Shown: positions 1-9,249 of the stretch, piece by piece
Layout: the number at the start of each line of letters is the position of its first letter
How positions within the stretch are numbered: the first letter of the stretch is position 1
DNA from: Myxococcales bacterium
Lineage (GTDB): Bacteria > Myxococcota_A > UBA9160 > SMWR01
Assembly: GCA_029863845.1 (NCBI GenBank)
Contig: JAOTUO010000003.1
Location: forward strand, 1-34,357
Direction: 5' to 3'
Length of the DNA: 34,357 nucleotides
Notes under the pieces: model-generated
Database searches by the model: none
Told to the model about the DNA's origin: nothing
The model's input: only the letters and a program-made list of their open reading frames with translations
Made by a program: the position numbers and the translations under genes

Positions 1-110
1 TCATGACTCTGTGCGACGTAGCGAGCCGCGCCTCCCCAGGCCTGCCACACCGACCACGCCGCGCCGAAACCGTCGGGGCAGCCCGCGTGGTAGAAACAGC
101 GCCGCTTCAC
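1..110 (-). CDS. DHH-family phosphoesterase/phosphohydrolase, N-terminal fragment (truncated by window edge)
   Basis: Reverse-strand translation from GTG at 110: VKRRCFYHAGCPDGFGAAWSVWQAWGGAARYVAQSH..., resembling the N-terminal 'YHxxCxDGFGAAW' motif of DHH phosphoesterases. Open at the left edge, absent from the ORF track. Confidence 0.7.
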   Translation of the reverse strand, partial: MKRRCFYHAGCPDGFGAAWSVWQAWGGAARYVAQSH

Positions 111-171
111 GGCTGGGAGCTTAGCCCATCGATTCGCGTCCGCGGGCGCGGAGTCTGACGCAAGCGGGTGC

Positions 172-1668
172 GTGGGGTACGCTCGCGCGCCTCTGGAGAC
201 CCCGATCGTGCTCGACCTCCCGGGACGCAGCGTCCTCGCCTGTCGTGAACTCCCGTGGCCGGCCGGTCCGCTTGCCGCATTCGAGCGACTGCGCGAAGAC
301 CCCTACCCCTGGCTGCTGGACAGCGCGCTCAGCGGCGGGCGCATCGGACGTTTCTCCTTCGCCGGCGCCGATCCCTACGCCGTGCTGCGCGCCCGAGGAA
401 CGCGCGTCGAGATCGAGTGTCGCCGCGCCGTCCGCCCGGGTCTTCGGCCGGGGCGGACGGCCGCGGACGGCGATCCGCTGGAGTGGCTGCGGTCGCTGCT
501 GCCGCCCCGCCCGTCGGCCGCGTGCGACGTTCCCTTCCCGTTCGCGGGCGGCGCCGTCGGCTACCTGGGCTACGAGCTCGCCGAGTGCATCGAACCGGTC
601 GGCCTGCGCGGTCGCGACGATCTCGGCCTGCCCGACCTGGTGCTCCTGTTCGTGGACCGGCTGCTCGCCTTCGACCACGGGCAGGGGCGGCTCTGCGCGA
701 TTGGACTCGGCTTCGGCGAAAACGAGCGCCTTGCGCGCGCAGCCGCTGCCCGGGCCTCGGAGGGGCTGTGCCGTCGGATCCTGGCGCCGCCGCTCTCGCG
801 CCGGGTTTCGCGGGCGCGGCGCGCGGCGGAGCCGCGATGCGGAGCGGCCCCGCTCGATGTCGTCGACCGGAGCACGTACCTCAAGGCCGTCGATCGCGCG
901 AAGGAGGAGATCGAAGCCGGCAACGCGTACCAGGTCTGCCTCACCCACCGCATCGGCCGGGAGGCGCACGCCGACCCCTGGAGCCTCTACCGGCGCGTGC
1001 GCCGGTCGAACCCGGCGCCCTTCGCGAGCTACTTCGAGTTGCCCGAGGTCGCCATCGTAGGCAGCTCGCCGGAGCGCTTCTTGCGCCTGGTTGCGGACCG
1101 CCGCGTCGAGAGCCGTCCGATCAAGGGCACGAGACCTCGCGGCCGACACGAGGCCGAAGACGCGCTGCTGCGGCGCGAGCTCGAGCTCTCGGGGAAGGAT
1201 CGGGCGGAGAACGTGATGATCGTCGACCTCGTACGCAACGACCTCGGGCGCGTGTGCGAGACGGGCAGCGTGGAGGTGTCGGAGCTCTTCGCGGTCGAGG
1301 CCTATGCCTCGGTGTTTCAGATGGTATCGACGATCCGCGGGCGGCTGCGCGCCGACCGCGACGTCGTGGACCTCCTGCGCGCGACCTTTCCGCCAGGTTC
1401 AATGACCGGGGCCCCCAAGCTGGCCGCGATGCGGATCCTGGACGGGCTCGAGCCGGTGCGACGCGGCGTCTACTCCGGCGCGATCGGGTACCTCGACGCG
1501 CGTGGGGGAGCCGATCTCTGCGTCGTCATCCGCACGATCCTGCTGGCCGGAGGCCGCGCCTACGTGCACACGGGCGGCGGAGTCGTCGCCGACTCCGATC
1601 CCGTCGCCGAGTGGCGCGAGACACTGGACAAGGCGCGCCCGCTGCTGGCGGCGTTGACCGCGGGCTGA
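172..1668 (+). CDS. pabB: Aminodeoxychorismate synthase component I / anthranilate synthase component I family
   Basis: Chorismate-binding motifs PIKGTRPRG, ENVMIVDLVRNDLGRVC, FPPGSMTGAPKLAAMRILDGLE, YSGAIGYL, IRTILL, GGGVVADSDPVAEWRET. GTG start. Confidence 0.88.
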   Translation: MGYARAPLETPIVLDLPGRSVLACRELPWPAGPLAAFERLREDPYPWLLDSALSGGRIGRFSFAGADPYAVLRARGTRVEIECRRAVRPGLRPGRTAADGDPLEWLRSLLPPRPSAACDVPFPFAGGAVGYLGYELAECIEPVGLRGRDDLGLPDLVLLFVDRLLAFDHGQGRLCAIGLGFGENERLARAAAARASEGLCRRILAPPLSRRVSRARRAAEPRCGAAPLDVVDRSTYLKAVDRAKEEIEAGNAYQVCLTHRIGREAHADPWSLYRRVRRSNPAPFASYFELPEVAIVGSSPERFLRLVADRRVESRPIKGTRPRGRHEAEDALLRRELELSGKDRAENVMIVDLVRNDLGRVCETGSVEVSELFAVEAYASVFQMVSTIRGRLRADRDVVDLLRATFPPGSMTGAPKLAAMRILDGLEPVRRGVYSGAIGYLDARGGADLCVVIRTILLAGGRAYVHTGGGVVADSDPVAEWRETLDKARPLLAALTAG

Positions 1669-1689
1669 ACGGCGCTGCCGCCGGGCCGG

Positions 1690-2463
1690 TCACGCCACCT
1701 GGCCGCCGTCGATCGAGAAGGCGGCGCCGTTGACGTAACGGGCTTCGTCGGACGCGAGGTAGGCGATCGCCGCGGCGATCTCCCACGGCTCGGCGAGGCG
1801 CGGCACGAGCTGCATGCGCTGCAGCAGGAACGGGTCGGGATCCTCGGGCGGAAGGAAGCCCTGGGCGAGCGGCGTGTCGACGCCGCCGGGGCAGACGCAG
1901 TTGACGCGCAGGTCGCGGCGACCGTACTCGACGGCGAGCGCCTTCGTGAGCATCACGACCCCGCCCTTCGAGGCGGCATAGGCCGACGTGTACGCGATGC
2001 CCATGAGCCCGGCCGCGGAGGCGGTGTTGACGATGTTGCCCTTCGTCTCCAGCAGGTGGGGAATCGCCGCCTGGCACGTGAAGAAGGTGCCCGAGAGGTT
2101 GATCGCGATCACGCGCTGCCACTGCTCGATCCCGATCTCCGTCGCGTGCGCGCTGATCCCCACGCCGGCCACGTTGCACAGCACGTCGAGGCGGCCGAAG
2201 GCCTCCAGCGCGGCGGCGACGGCGGACCGACAGGCCGCGGGATCCGCCACGTCGCAGACCCGGGCGACGGCTTCGCCGCCCGCCGTCTGGATCGCGGCGG
2301 CGGTCTCCTTGACGCCCGCTGCGTTCACGTCGGCGCACAGCACGCGCGCGCCCTCCGCAGCGAGCCGTTCGGCCGCGGCCCGGCCGATGCCCGAAGCGGC
2401 TCCCGTCACGAGCGCGGCCTTGCCGGCGAAGCGCCCACCCCCGTTCCCGTCGTCGTATCGCAT
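1690..2463 (-). CDS. SDR family oxidoreductase
   Basis: Rossmann motif ALVTGAASGIGRA, CNVAG, YAASKGG, C-terminal NGAAFSIDGG. Confidence 0.92.
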   Translation of the reverse strand: MRYDDGNGGGRFAGKAALVTGAASGIGRAAAERLAAEGARVLCADVNAAGVKETAAAIQTAGGEAVARVCDVADPAACRSAVAAALEAFGRLDVLCNVAGVGISAHATEIGIEQWQRVIAINLSGTFFTCQAAIPHLLETKGNIVNTASAAGLMGIAYTSAYAASKGGVVMLTKALAVEYGRRDLRVNCVCPGGVDTPLAQGFLPPEDPDPFLLQRMQLVPRLAEPWEIAAAIAYLASDEARYVNGAAFSIDGGQVA

Positions 2464-2547
2464 GGCGGCAGTCTACCGGAACCGGCCCACCGAGCGACTG
2501 CGTTATGCTCCCGCCGTCGCGGATCTGTTGGAGATGAAGGAGAACCC

Positions 2548-3690
2548 GTGGGTCCCCTCGCAGGCGTGAAGATGATCGAGTTCGCGGGCATCGGGCCCGG
2601 ACCCTTCGCGGCCATGATGCTCGCGGACATGGGGGCCGAGATCCTGCGGATCGACCGGTCGCAGAACGCGATCGGGCTCGACCCCGCGAATCCATCGCTC
2701 GACCTGCTGGCGCGCGGTCGCCGCAGCGTCGCCGTCGACCTCAAGCAGCCGGCGGCTCTCGCCGCCGTGCTGCGCCTGGTCGATCGGGCCGATGCCCTGC
2801 TCGAGGGATTCCGACCGGGCGTGATGGAGCGGCTGGGGCTGGGGCCCGACGTCTGCCTCGAACGCAACCCGCGCCTCGTCTACGGGCGCATGACCGGCTG
2901 GGGGCAGGAGGGGCCGCTCGCCCAGGCCGCCGGCCACGACATCAACTACATCGCGCTGGCGGGCGCCCTCGAATCGATCGGACGCCGCGGCGAGGCGCCG
3001 ATGCCCCCGCTCAACCTGGTCGGGGACTTCGGCGGCGGCGGGATGCTGCTGGCCTTCGGCATCGTGTGCGCGCTGTTCGAGCGCGAGCAATCGGGTCTCG
3101 GCCAGGTCGTCGACGCAGCCATGGTGGACGGGGCGGCGGTGCTCATGACGATCTTCCACGGCGCGCTGCAGAGCGGATGGTGGAAGCCCGAGCGCGGCAC
3201 GAACATGCTGGACACCGGCTCCCACTTCTACGACGTCTACGAGACCCGTGACGGCGGCTATGTCTCGATCGGCTCGATCGAGCCGCAGTTCTACGCGGAG
3301 CTGCTGGAAAAGACGGGTCTGGCCGGCGAAGACCTGCCGCCCCAGATGAGCCGCTCGCATTGGGCCGGCATGAAGGAGCGCCTGGCGGCGATCTTCAAGG
3401 AGAAGACGCGCGACGAGTGGTGCGAGATCATGGAGGGGAGCGAAGTCTGCTTCGCCCCCGTGCTCTCGATGACCGAGTGCCAGGAGCACCCGCACATCCG
3501 CGCGCGCGGGACCTTCGTCGAGGTTGCCGGCGCGAGCCAGCCGGCGCCGGCTCCCCGCTTCGGCCGCTCGAAGCCGCAGATCTCGCGTCCGCCCCCTCAC
3601 GCCGGACAGCACAGCGACGAGGCGCTCGCCGACTGGGGCTTCAGCGGCCAGGAGATCGCCGCGCTACGCGAGGCGAAGGCAGTCGCGTAG
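2548..3690 (+). CDS. CaiB/BaiF-family CoA-transferase / alpha-methylacyl-CoA racemase-like
   Basis: GTG start in frame with the 2056..3690 ORF; VGPLAGVKMIEFAGIGPGPFAAMMLADMGAEILRIDR, LLEGFRPGVMERLGLGPDVC, GRMTGWGQEGPLAQAAGHDINYIALAGAL. Confidence 0.92.
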   Translation: MGPLAGVKMIEFAGIGPGPFAAMMLADMGAEILRIDRSQNAIGLDPANPSLDLLARGRRSVAVDLKQPAALAAVLRLVDRADALLEGFRPGVMERLGLGPDVCLERNPRLVYGRMTGWGQEGPLAQAAGHDINYIALAGALESIGRRGEAPMPPLNLVGDFGGGGMLLAFGIVCALFEREQSGLGQVVDAAMVDGAAVLMTIFHGALQSGWWKPERGTNMLDTGSHFYDVYETRDGGYVSIGSIEPQFYAELLEKTGLAGEDLPPQMSRSHWAGMKERLAAIFKEKTRDEWCEIMEGSEVCFAPVLSMTECQEHPHIRARGTFVEVAGASQPAPAPRFGRSKPQISRPPPHAGQHSDEALADWGFSGQEIAALREAKAVA

Positions 3691-3866
3691 CAGGCCGACG
3701 CTGACCCCGATGCCGACGCCGACCGGCGGGGTTGCGCACGGGCTGCGCGAGACCTGCGCGCGCTTCGCCGCAGTCGTCACCAACCGTTGGCGGCGGTCAC
3801 TCACCAGAGAAGGAGCACGCCCGCGAAACGGCGCGAGTGCGTTGCGGTGGGCGAGCGGGTTCACGA

Positions 3867-5243
3867 ATGCGCACCTACGAGGCACCTCGCAAGCTCGATA
3901 GCGCGCGACGCTGCCAGGCGTCCCCAGCCGCGGCGCCCTGTGTCTGGGCCGTCGGCGGAGGCAAGGGCGGCGTCGGCAAGACGGTGGTGACGGCCAATCT
4001 GGCCATCGCCCTCGCCGCCCGCGGTCCGCGCTGCATCGTCGTCGATGCCGACCTCGGCGGCGCGAATCTCCACACGGTGCTGGGCGTGCCGAACCCCCCG
4101 CGCACCCTCTCGCACTTCCTGAGCGGCGAGGTGGCGAGCCTCGAAGACGTGGTCAGTCGCACCTCGATCCCCGGGGTCTCGCTGATCAGCGGGGCGCACG
4201 GCATGCTCGACGCCGCGAATCCCCACCACTCGCAGAAGCAGAAGCTGCTGCGCCACGTTCGGCGCCTCGGCGTCGCCCACGTGCTGCTGGACCTCGGGGC
4301 CGGCAGCGCCTACAACGTTCTCGACCTCTTCCTGGCGGCACGGCGCGGGATCCTCGTGGTCGTGCCCGAGCCCACCTCGATCGAGAACGCGTACCACTTC
4401 CTGAAGGCCGCCTTCTACCGATCGCTGCGCGCGGTGGCCCGCGATCCGTCGGTCCGGCCGGTGCTCGAGCACGTGCTGGCCGGGAAAACGAGACGGCGAA
4501 TGCAGTCGCCCCGCGAGCTGATCGCGGCCGTGTCGGAGATCGACCGCGGGGTCGGGCGGCAGCTCGCGGAGCGAGCCCGGGCCTTCCGGCCGATGCTGAT
4601 CGTCAACCAGGTCGACAAGCTCGAGCACCACAAGGTCGGATTGGAGGTTGCGGCCGCCTGCGATCTCTACCTGGGCACCCCGATCGACTATCTGGGCGCC
4701 CTCGAGCTGGATGCCAGCGTTCCCGTGGCGGTGAGCCGGCGGCAGCCCGTGCTCCAGCTCTTCCCGGGCTGCTCCTTCGCGAAGAGCCTCGGAACGATCG
4801 CCGATCGCCTGGTGGAGGCGGAGTTCGTCGTGCGCCACGCGTCGGCGCGGGAGCGAGCCGAGGCGCGCGACGGGCCGCCGCTCGCGACCCACGGACTGCT
4901 GGCCTGGGAGGAGCCCGCCGGGCGGGCGGTCCGGGCGGCCCGTCCGTCCCGCCCTGCGACCGTCGACCCGCGCCCGGCGCTGCCGCCGCTGGACATCTCG
5001 CAACCGGGTGGCTACCTGCGACAGTGTCGCGAGCACCTGGGGATTCCGCTGGCGGAGCTCAGCCACCGCACCCGGATCCGCCGCCTCGACCGCATCGAGG
5101 ACGAGCGCTTCGACGAGCTGCCGCCCGAGCCCTACCTGGGGGCCTACGTGCTGCAGTACGCCCAGGCCCTCGGCATCGGCGAGGCCGAGGCCCTGGCCGC
5201 GAGCTTCCTCGAACGCAGCCGCCGCATCGCTCCCCCGCACTGA
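3867..5243 (+). CDS. ParA/MinD-type P-loop ATPase with C-terminal RodZ-like helix-turn-helix domain
   Basis: VWAVGGGKGGVGKTVVTANLAIALAARG deviant Walker A, VDADLGGANLHTVLG; C-terminal GGYLRQCREHLGIPLAELSHRTRIRRLDRIEDERFDELPPEPYLGAYVLQYAQALGI resembles HTH_25/RodZ N-domain. Internal ATG (MRTYEAP) chosen over the ORF-track start. Confidence 0.85.
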   Translation: MRTYEAPRKLDSARRCQASPAAAPCVWAVGGGKGGVGKTVVTANLAIALAARGPRCIVVDADLGGANLHTVLGVPNPPRTLSHFLSGEVASLEDVVSRTSIPGVSLISGAHGMLDAANPHHSQKQKLLRHVRRLGVAHVLLDLGAGSAYNVLDLFLAARRGILVVVPEPTSIENAYHFLKAAFYRSLRAVARDPSVRPVLEHVLAGKTRRRMQSPRELIAAVSEIDRGVGRQLAERARAFRPMLIVNQVDKLEHHKVGLEVAAACDLYLGTPIDYLGALELDASVPVAVSRRQPVLQLFPGCSFAKSLGTIADRLVEAEFVVRHASARERAEARDGPPLATHGLLAWEEPAGRAVRAARPSRPATVDPRPALPPLDISQPGGYLRQCREHLGIPLAELSHRTRIRRLDRIEDERFDELPPEPYLGAYVLQYAQALGIGEAEALAASFLERSRRIAPPH

Positions 5244-5270
5244 GCGCGATCCCCCGACGAAGAGCCTCGC

Positions 5271-6506
5271 CTACGCCCGGGAAAGCCGCCGTGTCGCCCC
5301 GGTGTCCGGCGTCAACGCGACACCCGCCTGGACCAGGGCCATGAGCCGCTCGCGGGTGAGGGCGCCCACGAGGCGCCCCTCCGCCACGACCGGGAGCTGA
5401 TTCACGTTGTGATCCGCCATGCGCCGAAACGCGGTCCAGCCACTCTCGACGGGGGCGAGCACCGCGAGGCTCGCGGCCGGCAGCATGACCGCATCGACGC
5501 GGGTATGTGCGCGCGCTTCCGGTGGGATTCCCGCGAGCTCGCGCAGCGTGACGAGCCCGAGCAGCCGCCCCTCCCGGTCCACCACGTAGAAGGTTCGCAG
5601 CCCGGTGCGCAGCACCAGCTCGGCGACGAGGTCGGCGATGCTCTCCGATCCCGAGACGCAGGCGTCGCGGACGGACTCCATCGCGTCCCTCGCGAGCACC
5701 CGCGCGAGCATCCTCTCGATCAGCATCTGCCCGACGGTGGCGCGCGCCGCCGTCAGCAGGAACCACCCGATGAACACGAACCAGAGCCCACCCACGATCT
5801 GACCGCCGAAGAGCGCGGCCACCGCGCCCGTGGCCATCAGGAAGTACGCGAAGATCGAACCGGAGGCGGCGGCGATCCGGGTCGCCTGGGCGAAGTCGCC
5901 CGTGAGGCCCCACACCGCGCCGCGCAGGACGCGGCCGCCGTCCAGGGGGAAGCCCGGGACGACGTTGAACGCCGCCAGGATCAGGTTGATCCGCCCGAGC
6001 CAACCGAGCACGGCCCCGGCGACGCCGCCCCAACCCGCGGCGTCGTTCAGGGGGGCCGCGGCGGCGCTGAACCCGAGCCCCAGCCCCACGCTCACCAGGG
6101 GCCCCGCCACGGCGATCAGCACCTCGTCGCGCGGGCGCCGGGGCTCCGAGTCGAGCCGCGCCATGCCCCCGAACACGAACAGCGTGATCGAACGGACGCG
6201 CACGCCGAGGCGCTGCGCCGTGAGACTGTGGCCGAGCTCGTGCAAGACGATCGAGGCGAAGAAGAGGGGGCTCGTCACGAGTGCCGCGCCCCAGGACGCG
6301 ACGCTGCTCCACTCCGGGTGCGCGTTCCCGAACTGGCTGCCCAGCGAGAACGTGATCAGCATGAAGATCAGAAGCCAGCTGTGGTCGATCGCCAGCTCGA
6401 TTCCGCGGATGCGCCCCACCGACCACGCGGTTCCGCCGAAGACACCGCGGGGTTGGCTCTGCGCGGACTCGCGCGCGCGGTCGCGGTTCGGTTCGGGCGT
6501 CGCCAT
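5271..6506 (-). CDS. Site-2-protease-like M50 zinc metalloprotease with C-terminal CBS domains
   Basis: HELGHSLTAQRLGV zinc motif, NVVPGFPLDGGRVLRGAVWGLTGD second motif, multiple hydrophobic segments, CBS-like repeats (FYVVDREGRLLGLVTLREL; NQLPVVAEGRLVGALTRERLM). Confidence 0.9.
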   Translation of the reverse strand: MATPEPNRDRARESAQSQPRGVFGGTAWSVGRIRGIELAIDHSWLLIFMLITFSLGSQFGNAHPEWSSVASWGAALVTSPLFFASIVLHELGHSLTAQRLGVRVRSITLFVFGGMARLDSEPRRPRDEVLIAVAGPLVSVGLGLGFSAAAAPLNDAAGWGGVAGAVLGWLGRINLILAAFNVVPGFPLDGGRVLRGAVWGLTGDFAQATRIAAASGSIFAYFLMATGAVAALFGGQIVGGLWFVFIGWFLLTAARATVGQMLIERMLARVLARDAMESVRDACVSGSESIADLVAELVLRTGLRTFYVVDREGRLLGLVTLRELAGIPPEARAHTRVDAVMLPAASLAVLAPVESGWTAFRRMADHNVNQLPVVAEGRLVGALTRERLMALVQAGVALTPDTGATRRLSRA

Positions 6507-6568
6507 GGAGTTCCCTCGTAGGCCGGGCGTCTCAGTCTATCACCCGCGGCGAGGCGCCTCGAATCGCG

Positions 6569-7903
6569 CTACGCAATCGGCGCCCAGCGCAGCGGTGCGA
6601 CGGCCACCTCACCGGCGGTGAGGGTGGCGGCCCAAGGCCAGCCGGCGGTCGTGATGAACCAGGCGTCGCTCTCCGGGTCGTGGATGTACGCCGGCGCGTG
6701 CGTGCGCAGCCGCGCCACGAGGTTGGGCGTGCGGTCGCGTCCGCGGTAGGTCCCGAAGCGGTAGGGGTTGTCGGCGTGCACGACGAGCGTCTCCTCGTAG
6801 GATTCCCGCCCGGGCCAGACGTGCAGGAGCAGCAGCAGCCCCGGCCAGAAGCAGGAGCCGTTGTTGTACGTGAACGAGAGGTAGTAGCGGCCCGCCCGGT
6901 TCAGCACGACCGGGGACTCCATCGAGGCGAAGGGGGAATTGCGCTCGCTTCCCCACGACGAATCCAGGGCCGCCCCGATGTACTGCCAGCGCTCGAGATC
7001 GAAGCTCTGGTAGGTGTCGATGCGCGAGAAGTAGCGACCGCGCGCCGTCGCGTAGAGCAGCCACTGACCGTCGGCGACCTCGACGACGGCCGGGTCGCGG
7101 AAGAAGCGGTGGAAGGGCGCGGACATCACCACCCGGGGATTCCCCCAGTGGATCCCGTCCGCGGAATCCATGCGCGACAGTCGGTGGGGCGACCAGAAGA
7201 GCGCGTAGCCCTCGCCGGCGGCGTTCGGTTCCACGACCTCCGGCGCCCAGGCCAGCTCACCGAAGTCGGCCACCGGCGCCTCCTCGCGCATCTCGACGTC
7301 GGGCGGAAAGGTCTCGCTCACGCCGACGCCGAAATAGCGCTCGGCGCCGAAGTCGCCGTCGGTCCGGCTCGTGATGCCGATCAGCCTCCAGCGTCCCGCA
7401 CTGTCGCGATAGACGTCGTGGTCATTCACGTAGCGACCGTGTCGGCTCGGCCGGAACAGCGGGCGCCAGCCGCCGGCGATTTCCGGTCGCTGCAGCGGCG
7501 GCGGCGCCGCGCCTCCGGGCGCCGCTTCGGCGGACGCCTCACCGATCAGTCGCTCGTCGCCGCCGCCCGCCTTCGGCCGCGCCCACACGCGGAAGGCGTC
7601 TCCGGCCCCGCGGACCAGGCAGGAGCCGTAGCGGGTCCGGCCGACGTTTTGCCAGACTTCGCCCGTCCGCCGCTCGATGCGGTAGGCCTCGCGTTCCGGA
7701 TCGGCGATCCAGCCGAGGTGCAGCCAGCCGGGCCCGGCGGCGACCTTCACGCCGTGCAGCGCCTGCCACGAACGGACTGCGTCTCGCGAGACCGAGCCGT
7801 AGAAGTCTACCCGCAGCGGAAACTCGAGGACGGCTCGCGTCACGGCCTCGGCGACGAGCCACAGGGCGAGCAGCGCGAGGGGGAGCGCCCAGAGCAGGTC
7901 CAC
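6569..7903 (-). CDS. Membrane-anchored five-bladed beta-propeller glycoside-hydrolase-like protein (GH43/GH32/GH117-like fold)
   Basis: N-terminal hydrophobic segment MDLLWALPLALLALWLVAEAV; propeller-type motifs YVNDHDVYRDSAGRWRLIGITS, ELAWAPEVVEPNAAGEGYALFWSPH, FRDPAVVEVADGQWLLYATARG, SPVVLNRAGRYYLSFTYNNG. Confidence 0.6.
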   Translation of the reverse strand: MDLLWALPLALLALWLVAEAVTRAVLEFPLRVDFYGSVSRDAVRSWQALHGVKVAAGPGWLHLGWIADPEREAYRIERRTGEVWQNVGRTRYGSCLVRGAGDAFRVWARPKAGGGDERLIGEASAEAAPGGAAPPPLQRPEIAGGWRPLFRPSRHGRYVNDHDVYRDSAGRWRLIGITSRTDGDFGAERYFGVGVSETFPPDVEMREEAPVADFGELAWAPEVVEPNAAGEGYALFWSPHRLSRMDSADGIHWGNPRVVMSAPFHRFFRDPAVVEVADGQWLLYATARGRYFSRIDTYQSFDLERWQYIGAALDSSWGSERNSPFASMESPVVLNRAGRYYLSFTYNNGSCFWPGLLLLLHVWPGRESYEETLVVHADNPYRFGTYRGRDRTPNLVARLRTHAPAYIHDPESDAWFITTAGWPWAATLTAGEVAVAPLRWAPIA

Positions 7904-7910
7904 CGGTGGC

Positions 7911-8999
7911 TTATCCGCCCAGGATCTCGGACACCGCCACCTCGCGCCCTTCGGCGTCGCTGCGCGCGGCGGCGAGGGCGAAGGCGAGTGTCTTGCGCGC
8001 TTCGGCCGCGCTCTGCTCGGGCGCGCGTCCCTCGATCAGCGCGTCGACGAAATCGCGTCCGCCGCGTCGGAACGACTCCGCCCAGTCCGCGGGGAGGTCG
8101 TGGAAGGCACGTGTCTCGCCCTCGCGATAGAGCACGACGGACGGCTCCTCGAGGAGCTTTCCCGTGCAGCGATTCACCCAGACGATGCCCTCGCTACCGT
8201 GGATCTCGAGGCGGTCGTCGCTCGCGTAGTAGTCCGAGCGCACGCGCATGCCCAAGGAGGCGATCACCTCCCAGGACCCGAAGCGGGGCGGGTCGCCGGC
8301 GTACTTCCACGAGATCAGCGCCGGTCCGTCGATGCGATCCCGGTCTCCGAGCCGCGTCCAGTGGATGAAGGCGTGTACCCGCTCGACCTCGGACGGGACG
8401 AACCAGCGGGCCATCTGGAAGCAGTGATAGCCGTGGTCGAAGGTCGTGAGGCCACCGCCGCAGAGCGTCGGGTCCATGCGCCATGCCTGGCTCTCCGGAC
8501 CGACCGTCCAGCCGTCCGCGAAGCGCCCGACGGCCGTCTTGACCCGCACCGAGAGCGGCGTTCCGATCTCGCCGGCATCGACCAGCGCCTTGGCCCGTCG
8601 GTGCGGCGGGTAGTGGCCGAAGTTCTCGAAGACCCGCAGCACCCGCCCGCTGCGGGCGGCCGCGCGGGCGACGCGGTCGAGCTCCTCGAGGGTGCGGGTC
8701 GGGGGCTTCTGGAGCGAGACGTGCTTGCCGGCCTCGAGCGCGCCGACGGCGTGAGCTGCGTGCAGGTGGTGGGGCGTCAGGATCTCGACCGCGTCCACCT
8801 CGGGATCGGCGAACAGCTTCTCCGCGTCGGTGTAGACGCGCCGCGCGCCCCACGCCTGGGCGCGGGCTCGCGCCCGCGACTCGTCGCGGTCGCAGACCGC
8901 GACGATCTCGGCGCGCGGGTGATCGAGGTAGCCGAGGCACTGGAGATCGGCGATGCGGCCGCAGCCCAGCCAACCCAGGCGAATCGTTTCCGGCGCCAT
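7911..8999 (-). CDS. Gfo/Idh/MocA family oxidoreductase
   Basis: IRLGWLGCGRIADLQCLGYLDHPRAEIVAVCDRD, DPEVDAVEILTPHHLHAAHAVGALEAGKHVSLQKPPTRTLEE. Confidence 0.92.
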   Translation of the reverse strand: MAPETIRLGWLGCGRIADLQCLGYLDHPRAEIVAVCDRDESRARARAQAWGARRVYTDAEKLFADPEVDAVEILTPHHLHAAHAVGALEAGKHVSLQKPPTRTLEELDRVARAAARSGRVLRVFENFGHYPPHRRAKALVDAGEIGTPLSVRVKTAVGRFADGWTVGPESQAWRMDPTLCGGGLTTFDHGYHCFQMARWFVPSEVERVHAFIHWTRLGDRDRIDGPALISWKYAGDPPRFGSWEVIASLGMRVRSDYYASDDRLEIHGSEGIVWVNRCTGKLLEEPSVVLYREGETRAFHDLPADWAESFRRGGRDFVDALIEGRAPEQSAAEARKTLAFALAAARSDAEGREVAVSEILGG

Positions 9000-9026
9000 C
9001 CGCCTCCTCCGCGGCCGCCCGGGCTG

Positions 9027-9209
9027 GCCCAGCCGGGCCTCGCACTCGCTGATCGCTCGCGCTCGGGCTCCGGCCTTCGCTCGCCTCCGGCTCGCTGCGC
9101 GTCGGCCGACTCTCGAGTCGGCCTCCTAGCCCAGCCGGGCCTCGCACTCGCTGATCGCTCGCGCTCGGGCTCCGGCCTTCGCTCGCCTCCGGCTCGCTGC
9201 GCGTCGGCC
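9027..9209. repeat. Intergenic direct repeat, two 81-bp copies (9027-9107 and 9129-9209) at 102-bp spacing
   Basis: Both copies read gcccagccgggcctcgcactcgctgatcgctcgcgctcgggctccggccttcgctcgcctccggctcgctgcgcgtcggcc by eye; each is followed, after an unequal spacer, by tcggcctcctagc. Confidence 0.9.
9105..9122. other. Stem-loop in the spacer between the two 81-bp copies
   Basis: GCCGACT-CTCG-AGTCGGC: 7-bp perfect stem, 4-nt loop; no T-tract. Confidence 0.55.
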
Positions 9210-9249
9210 CGTAAGGCCGAAGGCCGCGCGAGTCGGAAAGATCGGCCTC

